DNA from: Glandiceps talaboti
Taxonomy: Eukaryota > Hemichordata > Enteropneusta > Spengelidae
NCBI RefSeq assembly: GCF_964340395.1
Contig: NC_135555.1
Location: 26,792,725-26,856,724, forward strand
DNA: 64,000 nucleotides
Reading direction: 5' to 3'
The notes under the pieces are model-generated. The model had not been told where the DNA came from. It made no database searches and saw nothing but the letters and a program-made list of their open reading frames with translations. Position 1 is the stretch's first letter. Each line of letters starts with the position of its first letter. Made by a program: the position numbers and the translations under genes. Below, one piece after another: positions 45,353 to 59,169 of this stretch.

Positions 45353-47945
45353 AAAAGAATATGTACCACATAGGACAGGCTACTGAACCAGCTATAGAAA
45401 GAATATGTACCACATAGGACAGGCTACTGAACCAGCTATAGAAAGAATATGTACCACATAGGACAGGCTATTGAACCAGCTATAGAAAGAATATGTACCA
45501 CATAGGACAGGCTATTGAACCAGCTATAGAAAGAATATGTACCACATAGGACAGGCTATTGAACCAGCTATAGAAAGAATATGTACCACATAGGACAGGC
45601 TAGTGAACCAGCTATAGAAAGAATATGTACCATATACAATGTAGGACAGGCTATTGAACCAGCTATAGAAAGAATATGTACCACATAGGACAGGCTAGTG
45701 AACCAGCTATAGAAAGAATATGTACCACATAGGACAGGCTAGTGAACCAGCTATAGAAAGAATATGTACCACATAGGACAGGCTACTGAACCAGCTATAG
45801 AAAGAATATGTACCATATAGGACAGGCTATTGAACCAGCTATAGAAAGAATATGTACCACATAGGACAGGCTATTGAACCAGCTATAGAAAGAATATGTA
45901 CCACATAGGACAGGCTATTGAACCAGCTATAGAAAGAATATGTACCACATAGGACAGGCTATTGAACCAGCTATAGAAAGAATATGTACCACATAGGACA
46001 GGCTAGTGAACCAGCTATAGAAAGAATATGTACCACATAGGACAGGCTATTGAACCAGCTATAGAAAGAATATGTACCATATACAATGTAGGACAGGCTA
46101 TTGAACCAGCTATAGAAAGAATATGTACCACATAGGACAGGCTATTGAACCAGCTATAGAAAGAATATGTACCACATAGGACAGGCTACTGAACCAGCTA
46201 TAGAAAGAATATGTACCACATAGGACAGGCTATTGGACCAGCTATAGAAAGAATATGTACCACATAGGACAGGCTATTGAACCAGCTATAGAAAGAATAT
46301 GTACCACATATGACAGGCTAGTGAACCAGCTATAGAAAGAATATGTACCACATAGGACAGGCTACTGAACCAGCTATAGAAAGAATATGTACCACATAGG
46401 ACAGGCTATTGAACCAGCTATAGAAAGAATATGTACCACATAGGACAGGCTATTGAACCAGCTATAGAAAGAATATGTACCATATAGGACAGGCTACTGA
46501 ACCAGCTATAGAAAGAATATGTACCACATATGACAGGCTACTGAACCAGCTATAGAAAGAATATGTACCACATAGGACAGGCTATTGAACCAGCTATAGA
46601 AAGAATATGTACCACATAGGACAGGCTATTGAACCAGCTATAGAAAGAATATGTACCACATAGGACAGGCTATTGAACCAGCTATAGAAAGAATATGTAC
46701 CACATAGGACAGGCTATTGAACCAGCTATAGAAAGAATATGTACCACATAGGACAGGCTATTGAACCAGCTATAGAAAGAATATGTACCACATAGGACAG
46801 GCTACTGAACCAGCTATAGAAAGAATATGTACCACATAGGACAGGCTAGTGAACCAGCTATAGAAAGAATATGTACCACATAGGACAGGCTATTGAACCA
46901 GCTATAGAAAGAATATGTACCATATAGGACAGGCTATTGAACCAGCTGTAGAAAGAATATGTACCATATAGGACAGGCTACTGAACCAGCTATAGAAAGA
47001 ATATGTACCACATAGGACAGGCTAGTGAACCAGCTATAGAAAGAATATGTACCACATAGGACAGGCTAGTGAACCAGCTATAGAAAGAATATGTACCACA
47101 TAGGACAGGCTATTGAACCAGCTATAGAAAGAATATGTACCACATAGGACAGGCTATTGAACCAGCTATAGAAAGAATATGTACCACATAGGACAGGCTA
47201 TTGAACCAGCTATAGAAAGAATATGTACCACATAGGACAGGCTAGTGAACCAGCTATAGAAAGAATATGTACCACATAGGACAGGCTATTGAACCAGCTA
47301 TAGAAAGAATATGTACCACATAGGACAGGCTATTGAACCAGCTATAGAAAGAATATGTACCACATAGGACAGGCTACTGAACCAGCTATAGAAAGAATAT
47401 GTACCACATAGGACAGGCTAGTGAACCAGCTATAGAAAGAATATGTACCACATAGGACAGGCTAGTGAACCAGCTATAGAAAGAATATGTACCATATAGG
47501 ACAGGCTACTGAACCAGCTATAGAAAGAATATGTACCACATATGACAGGCTATTGAACCAGCTATAGAAAGAATATGTACCACATAGGACAGGCTATTGA
47601 ACCGGCTATAGAAAGAATACGTACCACATAGGACAGGCTATTGAACCAGCTATAGAAAGAATATGTACCACATAGGACAGGCTATTGAACCAGCTATAGA
47701 AAGAATATGTACCACATAGGACAGGCTATTGAACCAGCTATAGAAAGAATATGTACCACATAGGACAGGCTATTGAACCAGCTATAGAAAGAATACGTAC
47801 CACATAGGACAGACTATTGAACCAGCTGTAGAAAGAATACGTACCACATAGGACAGACTATTGAACCAGCTGTAGAAAGAAGATGTACCACATAGGACAG
47901 GCTATTGAACCAGCTGTAGAAAGAATATGTACCACATAGGACAGA
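45353..47945 (+). repeat. 44-bp minisatellite, about 59 copies
   Basis: Unit agaaagaatatgtaccacat followed by aggacaggctattgaaccag and ctat. A unit with 7 extra bases (accatatacaatgtaggac) appears at 45628 and again ten units later (46075). The last four units are the most diverged (agctgtag, acgtacc, gacagac). Confidence 0.97.
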
Positions 47946-49259
47946 CTACTATGAAATGAAATCTCTTAGTCCTACAATACAGGTTGAACTGTTACAATAC
48001 AAAAAGATGAATGAATGTTACATTTCAGTGTTACATTTGGTGTAGGTTTAGACAGCTTTACAGTTCAATTTCTAAACTCACCTGGACAGAGTGTTGACAG
48101 CACCAGGATTCTTTCAATCTCAATCACAATGTACGTACCAAAATCAACTTTTATATCAGTAAAACAAGATTATAACTATATCCTACTTACTGATACTGCA
48201 AAGTAATCCAATAAACTCAAGTATAGCTAGTTACTTTCCTCAAAAACAAAGAATTTCCATTCGAGAAATGACAAATCCTGAACTCAGAGAGAACATGGCT
48301 TGAACATGCTGACTATACTGCCAACTATCCAAGTGAATGGAATGTTAAACCAAACTTCTGGTAATAATATGCAAGTACTGTAACAATGCAATGTATAACC
48401 ATTATGGTATAACAGTGAACTGATGCATATCCCAACAATAAACTTGGACAACAATGTGTGAAAGATGCAAACAATGCATCATTATAAGTGGCATTGATGA
48501 GTACCCTGGCTGCTATTACATTTACCATCATCTGCCTTTCAGTGCTGAGGTACCCCGGTGGGGCCCCAAGAGGAAGTTCCAAAGTGTTGTAATCATGTCG
48601 GAAACGCCTTGATAAAACCAAACTACGGATAACCCGAGTTCATCAATAGGCAAGTCGGGTTGTTGACAATCTCTAAATCTGTTTGCAATATCAACTGTAA
48701 TAGGATTATAAAAGTTGTAACAGCTGATAACGTCCCTTGACTCAAACGATTCACTCCTTGAAAGTAACCTTGCACTCGGAACTAAAGTTTTTCTCGTTCC
48801 ATAGTTAGTTAAATAATTCTTTGAAAAATTAAGCAGAGATACTTAAATAGTAAATTCTGATGTCCATATACCACATGTAACATCGTCAATGTACAGTGCA
48901 CGATGTATCCTAATGTTATGATCGCGATCGGATCATGACCTTTCACCCAAGCCAGTTGTGCCTCGCGGCGGAGTAACACACTCACTAGTACTTGCACACA
49001 TTCGGTCGACAGCATTTCAGTCTTGACCTAGTACCTGTACCAGGGACGACTCAGGCTTATCAGATGTAATTACAAAAAGCAAACACTTAGTTATGGTAAT
49101 GAGCTGATAAGGATTAATAAGAAAGTGCAAGAATTGCACTTTGCCGGTAAAGGCGATGTTCCCCTCATGTTAACTTGGGATGGTTTTCAGACAATACAGA
49201 TTTTGTAGCACCGACTCATTACAATTACAACCAGCCTGAAGGCAACAATTGCTGCTGCC
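47946..49259. other. No gene confirmed
   Basis: Probably intron or 5' flank of the minus-strand gene. The open stretch 48325-48621 (minus) has no recognised domain. On the minus strand it includes ATGATG followed by GTAAATG near 48510-48525, a possible but unproven start exon. The region 48860-49030 is relatively GC- and CpG-rich. Confidence 0.35.
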
Positions 49260-49620
49260 ATGAAAGAAAAAAACATCAATGGCATTGTAGCACAACTGTA
49301 TTTGACTGTTAGTGTTACTGTGGGCATGGTCAGGTTGAAAGGCATACTTGCACACATTTTGGAATCTTTATTTACTTTCCTACCCATCCCAGGTGTCATC
49401 TTTGCAATACACTATCATTTGGCTATTGCTATGGGTGTTGTCTTGTTGCTACGCATATTTGCATCCATTTCTTAAATCTTTATGCCTACCCATTCATGTT
49501 AGCATTGAAATATACACCACCATTTGGCTGTTGCTATGGGAATGGTCTTGTTGCTAGGCAGTTTTGCAGACATTTTTGGAATGTTTATTTCCTTGCCTAT
49601 TAATCCTGTTATGCTGCACA
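49260..49620 (+). repeat. Dispersed repeat fragments (ggcattgtagcacaactgta / ttgctatggg type)
   Basis: Two tandem-like segments of about 115 bp containing atttggctattgctatgggt and cttgttgctaggcagttt. This includes an intact version (cctacccatccc-ggtgtcatctttgcaatac) of the site where the 54818-56999 element inserted. Related pieces are at 43640, 31806, 54640 and 57770. Confidence 0.65.
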
Positions 49621-51029
49621 AATTAAATTCTGTGTTTGATGTCACAATGGGAAAACTAAGGAGGAAGGACTGTTTACAAAACAAACTAATTATATATTCC
49701 AAAATATGCAAATTAATAGAAAATTTGAGTGATTAACAATGTCTTAACTGTAATCCTATATTCATTAAATGCTCTTAAAACTAACAAAATGACATAATTG
49801 CACTACATTTGTAATTTATGACTGAATCTCTCTACTTGGTGTATTGGGCAATCAAGTAGGGTCACAGAATCAACCAGTGTTTAATTATGTGGCAATGAAC
49901 TATTTACACAAATAGTCCCCATTTCTCAGGGTGAAACCTAACAACTTACTCACAGTCACAATCACTAAATGTTGACTGCACTCACTGCACTATGTGTACA
50001 GTTCCTGAATGAAGTTAAATTAAGTGTTACGACTAATTGTAACCAGGTAAATGTGGAAAATGAAATTATATACAAAACAAAATAACAATTTTATGCAGAA
50101 TGCAAAAGAACATTTTTATTAGCCTATCAGGCCAGTCTTGTCTTTGTGAAAACTACAGCAGGCGTCAAAATTAATTTTTTAACCCACCTGTTGTTCATTG
50201 GGCAGGCAACTTTGAAAATTACATGCCTAACTAAAATTTCTACCTGCCAATTTTTTTTTGTACAGTTGGCTATGATAGCATGTACCTGTGTACCGGTATC
50301 GGTCATTCACTTCATATTAAGTTTGCCATTTTAAGGTAAGCATGGTCCTACCTACCAAACCTATAATAACCAATGCAGTCATGTTTAAAAAATAGAGAGA
50401 TATACATGTAGATTTTTTTAATTTCATCTTTAGATAAATGAATATCAGCTTGTTTTTTATCACTATCATTGATGTTTTTTAAACAATTTTTCAACCATAT
50501 TCCCAAACATTATATGTCTCTGGAGGTGCAGTAAATGATTATTATCATATAAATTATTAGTCATTGTATAACTTTGCTATGACCTTTGTCATACTTACAA
50601 AGTGACATTGATATTCTTGGCAATTATTTCAAGTTATCCAATTTGAATTGTAGTATGTAACTTTTGGTGATTGTCATTAATAAGCTAGAGGAATTATCAT
50701 TTTAAATGTCAGTAATCGAAAATCATTACTTCTATGAAGGATTTTTCTTCACTGTGAACTTGTCAAAATAATCCACCAGACAACATGTAAACATTTCTAG
50801 ACCTCACAGATTCCTTTGAGCTTTACTGTAGAAAGTAATACTGTAAACATCGATAACATGCCATGCATGTGTACAAAGATAAGACCATCTTGGTTGTCCT
50901 TGCAGTATAGTATACATTACATTACATGTCTTCTGTAATTTGTAAGTCTTGTTAGCAATAGACTTGTAAAGGGCCATGTCATTTAATACTGACGTACAAG
51001 AAACCTAATTTCTTCATTTTAGTTTAACC
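49621..51029. other. No recognised gene
   Basis: AT-rich. Positions 50159-50190 (caggcgtcaaaattaatttt) resemble a hAT-type end, without a partner. Confidence 0.4.
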
Positions 51030-51040
51030 CCCCCCCCCTC

Positions 51041-51066
<26 letters not shown>
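51030..51066 (+). repeat. C run plus (CA)n microsatellite
   Basis: Nine C's followed by a CA tract. Confidence 0.9.
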
Positions 51067-51071
<5 letters not shown>

Positions 51072-53140
51072 TTTTAATGCGAAATGGGAAAATGAATGAC
51101 CTGTCCTACATGCATGTTTATATCATATTCCATGACATCAATAAACACAACAAACTCTAATTGTAATTCAACTTGTAAAACATTTTTCTCAGTAAAACAT
51201 AGCTTCAACTGGATATTGAATTTACCAGTTCTGATGCTTTAGCCTTCAAGTTGTTTCTATTGAGTCGTTTTTATTTGCACGTTTCCGTAATTTATAAACA
51301 TTGATTTTGACTGTCTCACCACGACAGTGATGAACACATTGACGGCGGCCGAGCCACGGCTTTCACATGCATGTTTCAACTATCACTTGAAAACATCTAC
51401 AAATCTGTTTGGAATTACTAAACTATTGCAGAATAATTATTTCAGGCGATCAAACTTTTTGGTTTTCACGTTAATAGAAAGATTGAATCAACATCAGTCG
51501 AACGATCAACTTGTTCTGAGTGCTGAAATAAATGTTTGCAATACCATGCTATCTACGACAATTTAGTCCAAATTTAGAGGTCACGTCAAACATGTGACAT
51601 CTCATCGGTAATTTCCAGATTTACATTTCGTATTAGTTTCACGTTATACCCAACCATGGCCAAACTTAGAACCTTCACGTAGGTCAATTTTGGTAACGTC
51701 CTCTCCACAGTCTATTCAAATCAATTATCATGAAGGTCCTTTAAAAGTTGCCACTACGATCAAACAATCGGCTTATCATGTACCCACTTTGTTAACTTTC
51801 AAATTTCGGTGTCAAGATCACATGTCGTTACTCTGTCGTTACCTCCGTAGTGGAGTGCAATATTGTTTATATTTGTGTACGATGAATCTCCTCATTTCTA
51901 AACAGCTAACCCGTCTAGAATTTGGCACTAGGTAATCCTAAAACGTAAAGCTATGTCAGATGTTTTAAAAACCGAGAGTTGCAGGTACAAGTAAATGAGG
52001 TAATATATACAATAAGTGTAGTGCCTTGCTTGGGCTGTGTGTTCATCACGTTCCATCATTTATAGTTGTGATATAACCCAACAAGCGGAATAAAAAGTCT
52101 CTTGAATTCAGGAAATTCTGTGTTGGTGAATAACAAAACCATGTTTTTGCAGCATTCAAGTGGTTTTTGTCATTCATTTATTGTACATCACTCCCTGACT
52201 AGGTGGGTTACTTGGCCATACGGTTATTTTACATGCATCTCTCTCCGTGTATGTCAGTAAAGTTTGTGACTGTCATTTTTTCAAGACAAGAAAAACAGCA
52301 TTGCCTCTTTTGATTCCATTTTAGTAAGAATTAAAATTCCTTATAGCGATTTTGACACACACAAAATGAAATGAAGTCTTACCCCTCTCCCCCTAAACGA
52401 AGGAATTACATTTGTCGTGTGTCAGTTTTAAAATGACAAGGCCCCTAAGTCTTGTTAGCAATAGCAAGATATTGCAAAATGTCGACACCAACAAACCTAC
52501 ATTCAAAAATTCAAACATTCCAACATGATCAACTATCACTGTTCCTTTTGAGCCATTTTATATGATTTTTGTATTTAAACATTCATGCAAGAAATCTGTC
52601 TTTATGACACAATTGAAGCTTGTGATAAACATATCGCATGCTGCCTGAAGCTCTGATAATTTCACTTATTGCACATGCGCAATGAACAAAGGATGTCTTC
52701 TAACGTCATGCATTGGTCATGAAAGACGCATTACTATTATAGAGTCCATCAGTTTCCCGATGATACAACTGATTTAAAGCTAAACACTGGTCAAAGCGAT
52801 TGATTTTAGAAGAATGCAAACTGATTTAAACAGTTTTAAGCATAATTTTGAAAACGATAGAAACATTCCGAAATAACATTGAAACAAAATCTACTGGTCC
52901 AGTTGGGTAGGTCTTTCCAACCTAAAGATTTTAATAGCTGCCCTGGGCCGCTGGCTGTGGCCAATGCTAATTTTGAGCCCTGGACTACACTCAACAAATA
53001 TTTGTGTTGATGACTGAAACTCAGCAACGCTGTCATATCAACAAAGTTACCTACATCCAATGAATTCCGTTTCTGTAAATAGAAAATCAGTGTTGGTCAC
53101 CTTCAAAGAGTTTTATTTATTTATGGCAAGTTACAACCAG
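51067..53140. other. No recognised gene; one transposon-end fragment
   Basis: Open stretches at 51327-51566 and 51690-51935 have no motifs. At 52966-52982 GCTAATTTTGAGCCCTG is the reverse complement of a CAGGGCTC hAT-like end and matches the leader of the 29/30-bp array (10445-10461). The minus ORF 52836-53060 overlaps this end and is not credible as a gene. Confidence 0.4.
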
Positions 53141-54440
53141 AGATGAACTGAAAATGTTCCCGTATGAGGGGAAATGTTGTTAATGTGCGTGCAGAGACTT
53201 TGAAATGTCTTTCTGTACTGTCGTACCTTTGTGTAATCAATATCTGTAGTAAGTTCACTTGAATTCGGTACAATCCTGGTGATATATTCCTTATTGCAAA
53301 AGATAATCAAATATGCAAATCAGCAATTGCCTCGATACCATCACATCTTTCCTCGGTCAATGTCTTTAGCAAGTTTCATCAAATTTGGTCTTTCTTGGAA
53401 TAGGCCCTAACTGCCAAAGTTCATTAATCATACAAATGAGCAATTAATCGACACCTCTAAATTTCATAAAGAACTATCCTATCTCTGTATGATCAATATC
53501 TGAGGCAAGTTTCATCAAATTTGGCGATCTTTCTTGTATAGGCCCTAATTGGCAAAAGCTTGTTAATTATGCAAATGAGCAATTAATTGACAGCAATTAA
53601 TTTCATTAAGAACTATCACATCTCTGTATGATCAATATCTGTGGCAAGTTTTATCAAATTTGTTATCTTTGCGATATACATTATCATATGGCTGTTGCTA
53701 TGGGCATGGTCTTGTTGCTAGGTATATTTGCATACGTTTTTTGAATGTTTTTTTATTTTGTCTATTAATCCCTGTAGCTAACTTTGTAATATATACATTT
53801 GGCTGTTACTACGTGGTCTTGTTGCTAGGCACATTTACATAGTACATTTTTGGAATGTTTATTTAGTTGTCTATTAATCCCTGTTATCTTTGTGAAATAC
53901 ACAATTGTTTGGCTGTTGCTATGGGCGTGGTCATGGTTGCTAGGGATATCTGCTTACATTTTTGAATGCTTATTCACTTACCTACCAGATTTTGTTATTT
54001 TAGCAAAATATACTAGCATTTGGTTGTTCCTAAGGGTGTGGTCATGGTTGTTAGGGCTAATTGTGTCAAAATATTTTGAACGAAATCTGCAGAATATCAC
54101 TTCTAGAAACATCTCACCAAAGTTCAGTCTCATTGACCAAGTATTTCTTGAGATACAAGGTTTTGACCAAAAATAACATTTTACACCTAATTTGCATATC
54201 ATGACTGAGACCATTTTATGCTTAAATATATCTTCATCTATACACCCCCAGATGCATCTCTATTAAATTTCTACCCAACCTGCCTAGTAGTTTTTGTGTT
54301 TAACTTTTTGACCAAAACTGACATTTTTTTTACCCAAATCACCTATCTGTGATGCGATTATTTTGCTCTGAACAATTTCCAACTAGACACCAAAAGTAAT
54401 GTCCCCATCAAATACCTAGGCAATCAGTCTGGCAGTTTTT
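53141..54440 (+). repeat. Long composite of dispersed repeat segments
   Basis: Tandem-like segments with gcaaatgagcaattaattga and tggcaagtttcatcaaattt (53280-53660) are followed by segments with ggctgttgctatgggcatgg and gttgctaggtatatttgca (53660-54000). These are followed by tctgcagaatatcactt and ccccagatgcatctctatta. The order matches 4020-4860. Small ORFs over it are not genes. Confidence 0.7.
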
Positions 54441-54639
54441 GAGTTTAAGTAGTTGATAAGTAACATGAACAAGGTCACTGCTCAATTCTAATCCACTGTT
54501 TAGTGAACAAAACACACTGATGTTCTTCACACCTAGTTTCATTAATGATTTTCTTTCCCTACGTACAATTATTACAAGATCCTCAAGAATAATATACTTC
54601 CTCCTCAAATCTAGACAATGATTTCACATAGTAAGTCCA

Positions 54640-54817
54640 AAATATAGTGCCAATGTCGTTGCAGCACAACTGTACAGTTTTTAAAAATAGTACCAATGGC
54701 ATTGTAACACAACTGTATTTGGCTGTTGCTATGAACGTGGTCTTGTACATACAAAAAATGTATTTGCATATATTTTTTGAACCTTTAGTCACTTACCTAC
54801 CCATCCCTGTTGTTATC
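54640..54817 (+). repeat. Dispersed repeat, left part, split by a transposon
   Basis: aatggcattgtaacacaact and tggctgttgctatgaacgtg lead to cctacccatccctgttgttatc. It resumes at 57000 with tgttatctttgtaatatgc. Confidence 0.7.
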
Positions 54818-56147
54818 CAGAGGAGGCTGGAAGGGTCTCACGTGATACCCATGTGACCGTTTCGTGAGAGCATACGCTGATGACCTCGGTGAGTATCTCA
54901 TGCTTTTATTACCGTTTTATTACCATTTGCGTCATTAGTCTTTCGTTCAGACGATCACTATTTTTTTAAATGACCATTACGAGTGTAATGCAACATGGAA
55001 ATCATGTTTTCAGTTTTTATAGTGTGTCTAAAACGAACACAAACTTTGGTACTTGACAAGTCAATGTTATCGATATCTACATTTCCGGTTTTTTCATCTC
55101 GGTCGTTTTAACACAAAATTATGTTTCTATGTATGCTTTTGTCACTTTTCTATTAATTATTGTCATGAATTTCGTGGTTCTGCAGCGATCTCCCGAATAC
55201 CCCGCTTTATAATGTGTATAAATTGTCATTACTTTTTGTTGATTTTGGATGTTTTCAAGATGGCGACCCATTGTGCGTACGTATGTGCGTACGTATACTT
55301 GCATATAACACGCGAAGTGGCTTGGCTGTTGACGGCTGTCCTACACTTGCTGGCCGGGTGTGCTTATTGACACTCTCGTGTCGTGCAATGATCGTTACCC
55401 GTAACACTAATTTTCAGCATTTTCTCTTGTATCCTTAGAATTTGCCCTTTTCACTCTTATCAAGTCATTTTTCTGTTTATTTTCAGATTCGTCGCTATGG
55501 CTAGTCGATTTGCTGTGCCAAATCTGGACTTTCTTCTGTTCTTCATGTTACATTTTGTTTCGTATTAAACCATCTCTGTGTTGACTTCTATAAATTTGTC
55601 TTGCGTGAGAAAAAGACCTGAATGTAATTTAACGTAAACCCCTTTCCTACCCCCTGATGATAGCTAAAGAAATAATTTAGCTTACATCTTACAAACTAAT
55701 TGTTAAAAAACTAATGTACAACAACGTCATGCACTACAAATTTGTATGATAGACAATTGAGACTTCCAAGGCCTATTTTATGTCTAAGCTTTAATATGTT
55801 CAGAAAACACTCATATTATGGATCCATGTAGTGAATATTTTCCTCTTCACATGGCTTTCATGCCAGTCACTCAAAATATCAAATCTCGCCATTCCAGCTC
55901 AAAATTACATATATTACATCTACCTTGCTAGTTATATAATATTTCGCAATGCTTACATGATCAAAAATACCTCATCATACGTTACCACAATTTACATAGC
56001 CTGAGCACATTTTGCTACACATGTTTGTCACGTTGCCAGACAAGTGAGCAAAACCATGTTGGATTAAAATATAACTGAGAGACTCGCACAATTTATGGCA
56101 ATAGAAAACTTTATAATAAAAAGGCCGAAGTCTTGTTGTTGTTGTAT

Positions 56148-56179
<32 letters not shown>

Positions 56180-56999
56180 TATGTTTTGAGCAAATGTTTG
56201 TATTTTGGGAGGTAGACATCTAACGTTTTAGTTAGGTAGACTGAATAAAGTCGAGGTGCTGTACTCAGGACTCTGCACTCAAAAATACGACCTGCTCTTA
56301 CGCGAGTTGCCTTTATTCTGGTGTCACTATTACACACGATTGCAGGGTGATATCGAATTTGGCAAGTTACATTTAACTTGAAAATATCTCAACATGTGCG
56401 AAAACAGACCCTTTCATGTAGGGTCAATGGTGAAAATGGGTGTGAACGGTGATTTTAATTACTGTAGTAGTTGAGCAAGTTGTGAGAAGCTCGCCTGTCA
56501 CGTCACATCACTTGTCAACGGAGGTCACCTTCGACTCTGGGTTGGATCACCCGCTTTCTACCAAAAATTTTGAACAGACCTTGTCTATTTCTAACAACAG
56601 CCATTTAAAAGTACACAAGAATGCATCCATTTTGCAAAATTTGTATATTTTGGGCGAAAAACCGGGCCGAAATTTCCGACCTCAGCGGGGTCAAGTATTC
56701 TTCACGAAATCGCCGAAAAATCAAAGTAATCCTATAATCAATAATTCCGAAATTGATTCTTCTAGCACGGATGGCGAAATATCAGTCAAGATTTTCGCTT
56801 TTAAAGTATCCAAAATCATGAATTATTGTGAAAGTTACGGCGAGTTGAAAATGCCCCAAAATACGGTTGGTGAGCACTGAGCCAGCCACCATTGTAAACG
56901 TACCACACATCGAAGTATACACAATGGCGACTCACTGCGTAATGAGCTTTCACAGTTGTTTTTACCCATCATGCTCTGCACCCCTTCCAGCCTCCTCTG
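54818..56999. mobile_element. hAT-like element, 2182 bp, with perfect 8-bp target duplication
   Basis: Both ends read CAGAGGAGGCTGGAAGGG inward (18-bp perfect inverted repeats). TTGTTATC is duplicated on both sides (54810-54817 and 57000-57007). Undisrupted relatives of the target are at about 49385-49410 and 53875-53900. Inside, tggcgac(c/t)ca(t/c)tg occurs near both 55260 and 56928. ORFs at 55053-55370 and 56449-56880 (143 residues) show no transposase signature I recognise. The element is therefore taken as non-autonomous. An (ATTT)n microsatellite lies at 56146-56179. Confidence 0.92.
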
Positions 57000-57990
57000 T
57001 TGTTATCTTTGTAATATGCATCCTCATTTCACTTTTACTAAGGGTCATGGTTGTAAGGGCCAATTGTGTCGAAATGTTTTCAACAATAACTGCAGAATAG
57101 TACCTTCAGAAACATCCCCACACCAAGTTACAACCCATCCACCACGCAGTTTCAAGATATAACTTTTTGACCAAAATTGAGATTTTTAAACCTAATTTGC
57201 ATATCACTGATGGGATCACCGTGTTATGAATACAGCTTTATCTGTACATCCCCAGATGAATCCCCATAAATTTCAGCCCAATCTGCTCAGTAGTTTTGGA
57301 ACTATATATTTTTGACAAAAAAGACACATTTTAGCCCTAATTCTATCACTGTTGGGATCATCATGTCATGAATAATTCTTCAGCTAAACTCCACTAAGAA
57401 TGTTCCAACCAAATTTCAGCTCGATCTGCTGGGTAGTTTGGGAGTTAAAGTTTTTTGTCCGAAACGTTCCCAGCAAATTTCAGGCCAAACTGGCCAGTGG
57501 TAGGTTTTTGAGTTTAAGTTTTTTGACCAAAAATCACATTTTTTACACAAAATGCACATCTCTGAGGTGATCATTTTCATTTCAACAATTTTCTATCTAC
57601 GCACGTGCGCGTGCACATACGTGTACACATATAAGCACATTTCACCGTGCCTATAGCACACTGAACCTCAGTTCACTTGTGTTATAAAAAAGATTTTCTA
57701 ACATTCAAATCTTGGTCTCAAATATTTGTCCTTTACAAATATTAGCAATTAAATGGTAAATATTTATCAAAATAGCACCAATAGCTTTGTAGCACAGCTG
57801 CACAGTTTTTAAAATGTTTATCCACATGTCATGAACAAATCTTAGTCTACACACCTCTAAGAACATTCCAAGCAAATTTCAGACCAATTTGACTCAAATC
57901 ACATACCTGTTATGCGATCATTTTGCTTTGAACAATTTCCTAACTCGACACCAAAAGTAATGTCACCACCAAATACCACACAATCTGGCT
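57000..57990 (+). repeat. Dispersed repeat, right part plus further segments
   Basis: Continues 54640-54817 after the transposon. Repeated blocks such as aatttcagcccaatctgctc and taactttttgaccaaaattg follow, with a separate related segment at 57770-57960. Confidence 0.65.
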
Positions 57991-58013
57991 CTTTTTTAGT
58001 TTAAGTCACATCC

Positions 58014-58265
58014 CCCCCACACACACACACAGACACACACATGCTCACACTCACACACACACACACATATAGACAGACAGAAAGACAGACACACACACAC
58101 ACACACACAAATACATACATACCATACATACATACATACATACATACATACATACATACATACATACATACATACATAGACATATACATATACATACATG
58201 TACAATAATACATACATACTACCAGCCACACACATCCATCCACACAAACTCATACACACATACAT

Positions 58266-58311
<46 letters not shown>
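58014..58311 (+). repeat. Compound CA / GACA / (ATAC)n microsatellite
   Basis: CA runs at both ends, GACAGA near 58070-58092, and an (ATAC) run 58108-58180. Cysteine- and valine-rich ORFs called on the minus strand are artefacts of this repeat. Confidence 0.96.
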
Positions 58312-58312
<1 letters not shown>

Positions 58313-59169
58313 TTATGATCACACTAACATTATCATTTAGTAATTGTAAAAAATCAAATTGAAAATAATGTCAAGAGAAGTTTGACACTATATGACTTGC
58401 ATCAGGTGGCTTGTTACTAAAACTGGTCAGTTCACCTGCATTTACAATTCATAACATACAATTTATATGTATATATATATATAAATGACAAGTAAAAACA
58501 GACTGGCACCATCTGGTGTGAAATCGGCATACGCCATAATTTTTCCTTAATTCATTTTCTCTGACTTGCGTAAATTTCTCTGACTTTGCCATCAAAATAA
58601 ACAATTATTTGCATTACTGAGATAATTTCTGTAATATCAAATTATTTCTTACCTTCCTTTGCAATACACACATTACTACGACGAGTACCAACAATATAGT
58701 GACTGTCACAGACACCCAAATATCCAACATTCTGTTTCTTTAGAGTAACTGACAATTTTCATTTCTGTTCCTTTGTTTGTGATACATGTACAATATCTAC
58801 ATAAAGGTCATAATCTAATACATAGGTTCCAATTTTTTCCTAATTTTTGATTATATAGTTTCACAACTGCCTTCCCACCTGAATGGACTCTATGAATTAT
58901 ATTGTATTATATTGTATGATGGGTAATACGGCTTCCTACACCCTACAGCTATTTATATCCTTAGTATACTTAGGTCAAACCAGCACATTTGATTCCACTG
59001 ATAATTGTTCCTATGTCTTTGTCATCCATGTCAATTTTAATTACAACCAAGAAATTAATACTCTTGCATGTACTTTATGCCAATACCACCTTTTCCAAAA
59101 TAATCCTCTCCTTGGTTTGTTTTCCCTGAACAACATAATCATCATATGTAAGCAACAAAACAGACATCT
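58312..59169. other. No recognised gene
   Basis: AT-rich. The right third (58880 onward) may be further, more decayed 5' sequence of the retrotransposon fragment that follows. Confidence 0.35.

Noticed and set aside
48325-48621. 98-codon minus-strand ORF starting MVLSRRFRHDY
   Set aside because: No recognisable domain. The possible relevance of an ATG/GT inside it is noted separately as a weak candidate.
52836-53060. 74-codon minus-strand ORF
   Set aside because: Contains the reverse complement of a hAT-like terminus (CAGGGCTC...), so it is transposon-derived.
56449-56880. 143-codon ORF inside the 54818-56999 element
   Set aside because: Kept as an observation only. No transposase or host domain is recognised and codon use is unremarkable.
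57996-58322. 108-codon Cys/Val/Tyr-rich ORF
   Set aside because: Translation of CA and ATAC microsatellites.
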